Assembly: GCA_037447655.1 (NCBI GenBank)
Contig: JBBHKE010000877.1
Coordinates: forward strand, 1 to 39,871
Direction of reading: 5' to 3'
Length of the DNA: 39,871 nucleotides
Origin: Zygnema cylindricum
Lineage: Eukaryota; Streptophyta; Zygnematophyceae; Zygnematales; Zygnemataceae
Shown: positions 9,666-20,570 of the stretch, piece by piece
How the letters are laid out: every line of letters starts with the position of its first letter
How positions within the stretch are numbered: the stretch's first letter is position 1
Made by a program: the position numbers and the translations under genes
Notes under the pieces: model-generated
What the model was told of the DNA's origin: nothing
Databases searched by the model: none
What the model saw: only the letters and a program-made list of their open reading frames with translations

Positions 9666-10700
9666 TGTTGTTTTGAAAAGTTTGTTTCGTGCGTACGCGA
9701 CAGTTAGTGCGCTGTGGAATTTAATGTGGAGGTTCGAATGGATTCATGGATTCGGGGAGCTAACGAACGGATATAACTTAAGTGATGTAAAAGACTCACT
9801 GAGTGGCCGTGTACAAGCATTGGCAAATGGACGGTGGATCGCGAAGCGATCCGATGGGGAATAAACGAAATATTAAAATAGGCAAGCTGGTACGGCGCAG
9901 TTGCGACGCAGACAAGACAACGCAACTGCGATTACCTTGATATGTTCCGCACGGACAAAACAGCTGACGCAGCTGCGGATAATATAACTAGTATAGATTG
10001 TGATTAATGATATTTGTTTAGTGGTTACTTAGTGGTAGCTAGGTTTTTGACGTACGAAGATTGTGGAGATGTCGGTATAAATATTATGTACAACATAGGT
10101 TTTTCTTTTTGCTAATTAGTTATTATTGTAGATTTGTTCCGTTTGACATACCTCGAACTATTCGGGTATACTTACAATAGTTTAGGTAGATGGTAGATAC
10201 CGTACGGCTGGTATGCCTCCGTACATTCAGTAGTGAACTCTCTGAGTATAACTTGTAGGACTTATAATATTTTGAGTATCACTGTCAAGTTTATCAAAGC
10301 AATGGAAGACTGTTTTCTGCATCTTTGACCTGTTGATGTGATCACTCTGTTTGATGCTTTAATGTGAAACTTTGTGTAGCTATTCTATAATATAGAAATA
10401 TATGTGTGTACAGTTTCATTCTATTATCTGTGTGAGATTTTGTGAGAAGTCAAAGTGGTTAGTTTGCAAAGCTGTCAACTGTTTTTGGGAAACTTTGGAG
10501 CTTATATCTTTCTGATCCCTTTGTGGATTTGGCTATAAATTTGGGAGTTTATAGAGTCTATAGTATAATGCCTATTGGTGCAATTTAATGTGATTTTATT
10601 GATTGAGGATTAATCTGTGCTGTCGCAAACACAGCTGTTTGAAGGGTAGTCTGTAGTGCTTCCGAGAGTAATCCATGGCTGAAATAGGCTATGGACAACA
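9666..10700 (+). repeat. Copia-type LTR on plus strand (right arm of inverted pair)
   Basis: 1035 bp from TGTTG (9666-9670) to CAACA (10696-10700). It is inverted relative to, and alignable with, 7618-8522. No polypurine tract lies upstream (9640-9665) and no primer-binding site or interior follows; satellite starts at 10701. The 5-bp flanks (CATTC and TAGGT) do not form a target-site duplication, so it is a rearranged solo-like LTR. Bases about 9905-9955 share an AGACAAGACAACGCAAC...GATATG block with the element 2 LTRs, showing related families. Confidence 0.82.
9836..9852. other. Perfect hairpin in LTR
   Basis: GGATCGC, loop GAA, GCGATCC: a 7-bp perfect stem, preserved with one wobble position in the left-arm LTR at 8422-8438. 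Confidence 0.55.
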
Positions 10701-11340
10701 TAGGTAACAATTTTTGTTAACACTAACAGTTTGTGTAAGTTACGTTACCATTATTTTTAGCGCTAACAGTTTTTGTAAGTTAGGTAACAATTCTTGTTAT
10801 CGCTAATAGTTTGTTTAAATTGAATACCATTTCGTGTTAGCGCTAATAGTTTGTGTAATATAGGTAACAATTCTTGTTATCGCTAATTGTTTCTGTAAGT
10901 TAGATAACAATTCCTGTTATTGCTAACAGTTTGTGTAAGTTAGGTAAAAATTCTTGTTATCGCTAACAATTTGTGTAATTTAGGTTACAATTCTTGTTTT
11001 CGCTAACAATTTGTATAATTTAGGTAAAAATTCCTGTTATCGCTAACAGTTTGTGTAAGTTAGGTAACCATTCTTGTTAACGCTAACAGTTTGTGTAAGT
11101 TAGATAAGAAGTCCTGTTATCACTAACTGTTTTTGTAATTTAGGTAACATTTCTTGTTATCGCTAATGTTTTGTGTAATTTAGGTAAGAAATTTTGTTAT
11201 CGCTAACAATTTGTGTAATTTATGTAAAATATTTTTTTATCGCTAACAGTTTGTGTAATTTAGGTAACAATTCCGGTTATCACTAACAGTTTGTGTAAGT
11301 TAGGTAACCATTGTTTTTAGCACTAATAGTTTGTGTAATT

Positions 11341-12060
11341 TAGGTAACAATTCTTGTTATCGCTATTAGTTTGAGTAATTTAAATAACAATTCTTGTTAT
11401 CGCTAACATTTTGTGTAGTTTAGGTAACAATTCTTGTTATTGATAACAGTTTGTGTAATTTAGGTAACAAATCTTGATTTCGCTAACTGTTTGTGTAATT
11501 AAGGTAACAATTCTTGTTATCGCTATTAGTTTGAGTAATTTAAATAACAATTCTTGTTATCGCTAACAGTTTGTGTAATTTAGGTAACAATTCTTGTTAT
11601 TGATAACAGTTTGTGTAACTTCAATAACCATTCTTGTTATCGCTAACAGTTTGAGTAGTTTAGGTAACAATTTTTGTTATCGCTAACAGTTTGTGTAAGT
11701 TAGATAACAAATCCTGTTATCGCTATTAGTTTGAGTAATTTAAATAACAATTCTTGTTATCGCTAACAGTTTGTGTAATTTAGGTAACAATTCTTGTTAT
11801 TGATAACAGTTTGTGTAATTTAGGTAACAAATCTTGATTTCGCTAACTGTTTGTGTAATTTAGGTAACAATTCTTGTTATCGCTATTAGTTTGAGTAATT
11901 TAAATAACAATTCTTGTTATCGCTAACAGTTTGTGTAATTTAGGTAACAATTCTTGTTATTGATAACAGTTTGTGTAACTTCAATAACCATTCTTGTTAT
12001 CGCTAACAGTTTGAGTAGTTTAGGTAACAATTCTTCTAATCGCTAACAGTTTGTGTAAGT
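11341..12060 (+). repeat. Higher-order repeat: 360-bp (9-monomer) unit in two tandem copies
   Basis: 11341-11700 and 11701-12060 match nearly base for base at an offset of exactly 360 bp. Shared rare variants include CGCTATTAGTTTGAG, TTATTGATAAC, AATCTTGATTTCGC and ACTTCAATAACC. Within the unit, the CGCTATTAGTTTGAG block also recurs at 160 bp (11361 and 11521), so an earlier 4-monomer duplication is nested inside. A more diverged relative appears at about 13620-13880. Confidence 0.93.
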
Positions 12061-15000
12061 TAGATAACAATTCATGTTAGCGCTATCAGTTTGTGTAATT
12101 TAGGTCAAAATTTTTGTTATTGGTAACTGTTTGTGTAATTTAGGTAACAATTCTTGTTATCGCTAACAATTTGTGTAATTTCGATTATAATTTTTGTTAT
12201 CGCTAACAGTTTGTGTAATTTATTTCACAATTATTGGTATCGCTAATTGTTTGTGCAATTTAGGTAACAATTCTTGTTATCGCTAACAGTTTGTGTAAGT
12301 AAGATAACAATTCCTGTTATTGTAAAGAGTTTGTGTAATTTAGATAACAATTCCTGTTATCTCTAACTGTTTGTGTAATTTAGGTAACAAATCTTTTTAT
12401 CGCTAACTTTTTGTGTAATTTAGGATATAATTCTTGTTATCGCTAAGAGTTTGTGAATTTAGGTAACAATTCATGTTAGTGCAGACAGTTTGTGTATTTT
12501 AGATAACAATTACAGTTATTGTAAACTCTTTGTGTAATTTAGGTAACAATTTTTGTTATCGTTAACAGTTTGTGTAATTTAGGTAACATTTCTTGTTATC
12601 AGTAACAGTTTGTGTAAGTTAGGTTACAATTCCTATTAGCGCTAACAGTTTGTGTAAGTTAGGTAAAAAAACCTGTTATCGCTAATAGTTTGTGTAAGTT
12701 AGGTAACCATTATTCTTAGCGCTAACAGTTTGTGTAAGTTAGATAACAATTTTGTTATCGCTAACTATATTTGTAATTTAGGTGGCAATTCCTATTATCG
12801 CTGATAGTTTGTGTAATTTAGGTAACAATTTTTGTTATCGCTAACAATTTGTGAAATATAGGTACCAATTCTTGTTATCGCTAATAGTTTGAGTAAATTA
12901 GGTAACAATTATTGATATCGCTAACAGTTTGTGTAACTTAGGTAACAATTCTTGTTAGCGCTAACAATTTGTGTAAGTTAGGTCACAATTCTTGTTATCG
13001 ATAAGAGTTTGTGCAAGTTAGGTAACAATTCCTGTTAGCGCTAATAGTTTGTGTAATTTTGGTAACATTTCTTGTGATCGCTAACTAATTGTTTAATTTA
13101 GGTGACAATTCTTGTTAACGCTAACACTTTGTGTAATTTAGGTAACATTTCTTGTTATCGCTAACATTTTGTGTAATTTAGGTGAGAAATTTTGTTATCG
13201 CTAACAATTTGTGTAATTTAGGTAACGATTCTTGTTATCGCTAACTGTTTGTGTAATTTAGGTAACAATTCTTGTTTTTTTTTAACAATTTGTGTAATTT
13301 AGGAAACAATTATTGTAATCGCTAACAGTTTGTGTAATTTAAGTAACAATTTTTGTTATTGCTAATTGTTTCTTTAATTAAGGTAACAATTCCGGTTATC
13401 ACTATCAGTTTGGGTAAGTTAGGTAACCATTCGTGTTAGCGCTAATAGTTTGTGTAAGTTAGATAACAAATCATGTTACCGCTAATTGTTTGTATAATTT
13501 AAGTATCAATTCCTCTTATCGCTAACATTTTGTGTAATTTAGATGACAATTCTTTTTATCGCTAACAGTTTGTGTAATTTAGGAAACAAATCTTGTTATC
13601 GCTAACTGTTTGTGAAATTTAGGTAACAATTCTTGTTATCGCTAATAGTTTGAGTAATTTAGGTAACAATTCTTGTTATCGCTAACAGTTTGTGTAATTT
13701 AGGTGACAATTCTTCTTATCGCTAATAGTTTGTGTAACTTGAATAACCATTCTTGTTATCGCTAACAGTTTGAATAGTTTTGGTAACAATTCTTGTTATC
13801 GCTAACAGTTTGTGTACGTTAAATAACAATTCCTGTTAGCGCTAACAGTTTGTGTAATTTAGGTCACAATTTTTGGTATTGCTAACTATTTGTGTAATTT
13901 AGGTAACAATTCTATTTATCGCTAACAATTTGTGTAATTTCGGTTATAATTCTTGTTATCGCTAACAATTTGTGAAATTTACTTCACAATTCTTGTTATC
14001 GCTAATAGTTTGTGTAATTTAGGTTACAATTCTTGTTATCCCTAACATTTTGTGTAATTTAGGTTACAATTTTTATTATCGCAAACAGTTTGTGTAAGTT
14101 AGTTAACCATTATAGTTAGCGCTAACAGTTTCTGTAAGTTAGATAACAGTTCTTGTTAACGCTAACAGTTTGTGTAATTTAGGTAAAAATTCTTTTTATC
14201 GCTAACAATTTGTGTAATTTCGGTTATAATTCTTTTTATCGCTAACAATTTGTGTAATTTTGGTTACAATTCTTGTTATTGCTAACAGTTTGTGTAATTT
14301 AGGTAACCTTTCTTGTTAGCGCTAACAATTTGTGTAAGTTAGACAACAATTCCTTTTATCGCTAACTGTTTGTGTAATTTAGGTAACAATTCTTGTTATC
14401 GCTAACAGTTTGAGTCATTTAGGTAACAATTTTTGTTATCGCTGACAGTTTGTGTAATTTAGGTAACCATTCTTGTTATCGCTAACAATTTGTGTGATTT
14501 AGGTAACAATTATTGTTACCTATAACAGTTTGTGTAATTTAGGAAATAATTCTTGTTATCGCAGTTTGTGAAATATAGGTAACAAATTTTGTTATCGCTA
14601 ATAGTTTGAGTAATTTAGGTAACAATTCTTGTTATCGCTAACAATTAGTGTAACTTAGGTAACCATTCTTGTTAGCGCTAATAGTTTGTAAAAGTTAGGT
14701 AACAGTTCTTGTTAGCGCTAATAATGTGTGTAAGTTAGGTCACAATTCCTGTTATGGCTAACAGTTTGTGTAATTTAGGTAACAATTCTTGTTATCGCTA
14801 ACAGTTTCTGTAATTTAGGTAAACATTCGTGTTAGTGCAGGCAGTTTGTGTAATTTAGATAACAATTTCTGTTATCGCTAAGTGTTTGTATAATTTAGGT
14901 AACAATTCTTGTTATCGCTAACTGTTAGTGTAATTTAGGTGACAATTCTTCTTATTGTTAACAATTTGTATAATTTAGGTTAAAATTCTTGTTATTGCTA

Positions 15001-16799
15001 ACAGTTTGTGTAACTTAGGTTACAATTCTTGTTATCGCTAACAGTTTGTGTAAATAAGGTAAAATTCTTGTTATCGCTAACAGATGGTGTTACGTAGAAA
15101 AACCATTTTTGTTAGCGCTAACAGTTTGTGTACTTTAGGTAACAATTCCTGTTATCGCTAGTTGTTTGTGTTATTTAGGTCACAATTCCTGTTATCGCTA
15201 GTTGTTTGTGTAATTAAGGTCATTATTCCTATTATCGCTAGCTGTTTGTGTAATTTAGGTTACAATTCTTGTTATCGCCAACAATTTGTGTAATTTAGGT
15301 TACAATTTTTGTTATAGCTAACAATTTGTGTAAGTTACATAACAATTCTTGTTATCGCTAACTGTTTGTGTAATTTCGGTAACAATTTATGTTATCGCTA
15401 ACAGTTTGTGTAATTTAGGTTACAATTCCTGTTAGTGCGAACAATTTGTGTAATTTACGTAACAAATCCTATTATCGCTAACAGTTTGTGTAATTTAAGT
15501 AACAATTCTTGTTATAGCTAACAGTGTGTGAAATATAGGTACTTATACTTGTTATCGCTAATAGTTTGAGTAATTTAGGTAACAATTATTTAAATCGATA
15601 ATAGTTTGTGTAACTTAGGTAACCATTTTTGTTCGCTCTAACAGTTTGTGTAAGTTAGTTAAAAATTTATGTTATTGCTAACAGTTTGCGTAAGTTACGT
15701 AACAATTCTTGCTTAGCGCAAACAATTTGTGTAATTTAGATAACAATTCGTGTTATCTCTAACTGTTTGTGTAAATTAGGTAACAATTTTTGTTATCGCT
15801 AACAAATTGTGTAAGTTAGATAACAATTCTTGTTAGCGCTAACAATGTGTGTTACTAAGGTAACAATTCTTGTTAGCGCTAATAATTTGTGTGAGTTAGG
15901 TCACAATTCCTGTTATGGCTAACAGTTTGTGCAAGTTAGGTAACCATTTTTGTAAGCGCTAATAGTTTTTGTAATTTTGGTAACATTTTTTGTTATCGCT
16001 AACTGTTTGTTTAATTTAGGTGATAATTCCTGTTAACGCTAACAGTTTGTGTATTTTAGGTAAAAATTCCTGTTATCGCTGAAGTTTGTGTAAGTTAGGT
16101 AACCATTCTTGTTAGCGAAAACAGTTTGTGTAAGTTAGACAAGAATTCCTTTGATCGCTAACTGTTTGTGTAATTTATGTAACAATTCCTGTTATCGCTA
16201 ACAGTTTGTGAAATTTAGGTAACAATTCTTGTTATCGCTAACAGTTTTTGTAATTTAGGTCATAATTTTTGTTATCGCTTATTGTTTGTGTAATTTAGGT
16301 AACAATTCTTTTTATCGTAAACAATTTGTGTAATTTAGGTTACAATTCTTGTTATCACTAATAGTTTGTGTAATTTATGTAACAATTTTTGTTATCAATA
16401 ACTGTTTATGTAATTTAGGTAACCATTCTTGTTATTGCTAATAAATTGTGTAAGTTAGGTCACAATTCGTGTTATGGCTGACAGCTTCCGTAAGTTAGGT
16501 AACCATTATTGTTAGCGCTAACAGTTTGTGTGATTTAGGTAACAATTCTTGTTATCGCTAACTGTTTGTGTAAGTTAGATAACAAATCCTGTTATCGCTA
16601 ACAGTTTGTGTAAGTTAGGTAACCATTATTCTTATCGCTAAGTGTTTGTGTAATTTAGATAACAAATCGTGTTATCGCTGACAATTTGTGTAAGTTAGGT
16701 AACCATTATTCTTATCGCTAACAATTTGTGTAATTTAGATAACAATACCTGTTATCGCTAACTGTTTGTGTACTTTAGGTAACAATTCTTGTTATCGCT

Positions 16800-16915
16800 A
16801 ACAGTTTGTGTAAGTTAGGTCACAATTCTTGTTAGCGTTAACAATTTTTGTAAGTTAGGTCACAATTCCTGTTATGGCTAACAGCTTCTATAAGTTAGGT
16901 AACCATTATTGTAAG
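16800..16915 (+). repeat. Satellite segment duplicated at about 18950-19060
   Basis: A run with GTTAGCGTTAACAATTTTTG and TATGGCTAACAGCTTCTATA variants appears almost identically at both places, about 2.15 kb apart. The shared rare variants indicate a segmental copy inside the array. Confidence 0.75.
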
Positions 16916-18544
16916 CGCTAACATTTTGTGTAATTTAGGTAACAAATCTTATTATCGCTAACTGTTTCGGTAATTTAGGTGACAAATTCTGTTAACGTTT
17001 ACAGTTTGTGTAATTTAGGTAACAATTCTTGTTATCGCTAATAGTTTGTGTAATTTAGGTAACATTTTTTGTTATCGTTAACAATTTGTATAATTTACGT
17101 TATAATTCTTGTTATCGCTAACTGTTTCTGTAATTTAGGTAACAATTCTTGTTATCGCTAACTGTTTGTGTAGTTTAGGTAACAATTCTTGTTATCGCTA
17201 ACAATTTGTGTAACTTAAGTTACAATTTTTGTTATCGCTAACAGAGTTTGTGTAAGTTAGAAAACCAATTTTGTTAGTGCTAACAGTTTGTGTACTTTAG
17301 GTAACAATTCCTGTTATTGCTAGTTGTTTGTGTTATTTAGGTCACAATTCCTATTATCGCTAGCTGTTGGTGAAATTAAGGTAATAATTCTTGTTATCGC
17401 TAACAATTTGTGTAATTTAGGTTACAATTCTTGTTATCACTAACAGTTTGTGTATTTTAGGTAACAATTCTTGATATTGCTTACAGTTTGTGTAAGTTAG
17501 GTAACCATTCTTGTTAGCGCTAATAGTTTGAGTAAGTTAGATAACAATACTTGTTATCGCTAACTGTTAGTGTAATTTAGCTAACAATTTATGTTATCGC
17601 TAACAGTTTCTGTAATTTAGGTTAAAATTCCTGTTAGTGCAAACAGTTTGTGTTATTTAGATAACAATACCTGTTATCGCTAACTGTTTGTGTAGATAGG
17701 TAACAATTTTTGTTATCGTTAACAATCTGTATAATTTAGGTTATAATTCTTGTTATCGCTAAATGTTTGTGTAATTTTGATAACAATTCTTTTATCGCAA
17801 GTTGTTTGTGTTATTTATGTCACAATTCCTATTATCGCTAGCTGTTGGTGTAATTAAGGTAAAATTTTTGTTATTGTTAACAATTTGTGTAATTTAGGAA
17901 ACAATTCCTGTTACCGCTAACATTTTGTCTAATTTAGGTAACCATTCTTGTTAGCGCCAACTGTTAATGTAATTTAGATACGAATCCTGTTATCGCTAAC
18001 AGTTTGTGTAATTTTGGTAACAATTCTTGTTATCGTTAACAGTTTGTGTAAGTTAGGTAACAATTCTTGTTAGTGCTAACAGTTTGTGTAAGTTAGGTAA
18101 CCATTATTGTTAGTGCTAATAGTTTGTGTGAGTTAGGTAACAATTCATGTTAGTGCAAACAGTTTGTGTTATTTAGATAACAATTTCTCTTATTGCTTAG
18201 TGTTTGTGTAATTTAGGTGACAATTCCTGTTAACGCTAACAGTTTGTGTAAGTTAGGTAACCATTTTTGTTATCGCTAACAGTTTGTGTAAGTTAGGTAA
18301 CCATTATTCTTATCGCAAACTGTTTGTGTAATTAAGATAACAAATCTTGTTATCGCTAACAGTGTGTGTAAGTTAGGTAACCATTATTCTAATCGCTTAC
18401 AGTTTGCGTAAGTTAGGTAACAATTCTTGTTAGCGCAATCACTTTGTGTAAGTTAGATAACAATTTCTGTTAGCGCTAACAGTTTGTGTAAGTTAGGTCA
18501 CAATTCTTCTTAGCGCTAACAATTTGTGTAAGTTAGATCACAAT

Positions 18545-19510
18545 TCCTGTTATGGCTAACAGCTTTTGTAAGTTAGGTAACCATTATTGTTAGCGCTAAC
18601 AGTTTGTGTATTTTAGCTAACAATTCATCTTATCGCTAACTGTAATTTAGGTGACAATTTTTGTTAACGCTAATAGTTTGTGTAATTTAGGTAACAATTC
18701 ATGTTATTGCTAATTGTTTGGGTAATTTAGGTGACAATTTCTAATAGCGCTAATAGTTTGTGTAAGTTAGATAACAATTCTTGTTATCGCTAACTGTTAG
18801 TGTAATTTACTTAAAATTCGTGTTAGTGCAATCAATTTGTGTAATTTAGATAACAATACCTGTTATCGCTAACTGTTTGTGTAATTTAGGAAACAATTTT
18901 TGCTATCGTTAACAATCTGTATAATTTAGGTTATAATTCTTGTTATCGCTAACAGTTTGTGTAAGTTAGGTCACAATTCTTGTTAGCGTTAACAATTTTT
19001 GTAAGTTAGGTCACAATTCCTGTTATGGCTAACAGCTTCTATAAGTTAGGTAACCATTATTCCTGTTATGGCTAACAGCTTTTGTAAGTTAGGTAACCAT
19101 TATTGTTAGCGCTAACAGTTTGTGTATTTTAGCTAACAATTCATCTTATCGCTAACTGTAATTTAGGTGACAATTTCTGTTAACGCTAATAGTTTGTTTA
19201 ATTTAGGTAACAATTCATGTTATTGCTAATTGTTTGGGTAATTTAGGTGACAATTTCTAATAGCGCTAATAGTTTGTGTAAGTTAGATAACAATTCTTGT
19301 TATCGCTAACTGTTAGTGTAATTTAGGTAACAATTTATGTTATCGCTAACAGTTTGTGTAATTTACTTAAAATTCGTGTTAGTGCAATCAATTTGTGTAA
19401 TTTAGATAACAATACCTGTTATCGCTAACTGTTTGTGTAATTTAGGAAACAATTTTTGCTATCGTTAACAATCTGAATAAATTAGGTTATAATTCTTGTT
19501 ATCGCTAAAT
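18545..19510 (+). repeat. About 500-bp tandem duplication inside the satellite
   Basis: The block starting TCCTGTTATGGCTAACAGC at 18545 restarts at 19061 (offset 516 bp). Both copies carry the same rare units: a shortened monomer with CGCTAACTGTAATTTAGG, TTGTTTGGGTAATTTAGG, AATTTCTAATAGCGC and GTGCAATCAATTTG. The second copy contains one extra monomer (about 19325-19365). The 516-bp offset is not a multiple of 40 because of the shortened units. Confidence 0.85.
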
Positions 19511-20524
19511 GTTTATGTAATTTAGATAACAATTCCTTTATCGCTAACTATTTGTGTAATTTAGGTAACAATTCTTGTTATTGTTAACAATTTGTGTAAT
19601 TTAGGTAACAATTCCTGTTATCGCTAACATTTTGTGTAATTTAGGTTACCATTCTTGTTAGCGCTAAGTGTTTGTGTAATTTTGGTAACAATTTTTGTTA
19701 TCGTTAACTGTTTGTGTAAGTTAGGTAACAATTCTTGTTAGCGCTAACAGTTTATGTAATTTAGGTAACCATTCTTGTTATCGCTAACAGTTTGTGTAAT
19801 TTAGGTAACAATTTATGTAATCGCTAACTGTTTGTGAAATTTAGGTAATAGTTTTTGTTATCGCTAACAGTTTGTGTGATTTAGGTAACAATTTATGTTA
19901 TCCTAACAGTTTGTGTAATTTAGGTTATAATTCTTGTTATCGCTAATAGTTTGTGTAATTTAGGTGACAATTCTTGTTATCGCTAACTATTTGTGTAATT
20001 TAGGTAACAATCTTTGTTATCGCTAACAATTTGTGTAATTAAGGTAACATTTTTGTTATTGCTAACTACTTGAGTAATTTAGGTAACAATTATTGTTAAC
20101 ACTAAATGTCTGTGTAATTTAGGTAACAATTATTGTTTTCGCTAATTGTTTGTGTAAATTAACCATTTTTGTCATCGCTTACAGTTTGTGTAATTTAGGT
20201 CACAATTCTTGTTATCGCTAACAGTTTGTGTAATTTAGGTTACCATTCTTGTTAGCCCTAACTATTTGTGTAATTTAGATAACAAATCCTGTTATCGCTA
20301 ACAGTTTGTGTAATTTATGTTACAATTGTTGTTATCGCTAACAGTTTGCGTAAGTTAGGTAACAATTCTTGTTAGCGCTAACGTTTTGTGTAAGTTAGGT
20401 AACCATTATTATTAGCGCAAACACTTTGTGTAATTTTGGTAACAATTCGTGTTAGCGCTAACAATTTTTGTAATTTAGGTTACAATTCTTGTTATCGCTC
20501 ACAATTTGTGTAATTTAGGTAACC

Positions 20525-20570
20525 CTTCTTCTTAGCTAATGGGGCCAGGTAAGTTGGGGCACAATTCTTG
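20525..20570 (+). repeat. Irregular monomer within the satellite
   Basis: The array is interrupted by AGCTAATGGGGCCAGGTAAG and TTGGGGCACAATTC, with G-rich bases not seen in other monomers. It may be a patch of mutation or assembly error. Confidence 0.6.

Noticed and set aside
9464-9676. Hydrophobic 70-residue frame resembling a membrane peptide
   Set aside because: Explained by T-rich composition; it has no homologue I recognise and runs into the LTR start.
7613-10705. Single insertion with target-site duplication covering the inverted LTR pair
   Set aside because: Flanks GTTAG and TAGGT do not match in either orientation, and LTRs of one insertion would be direct, not inverted.
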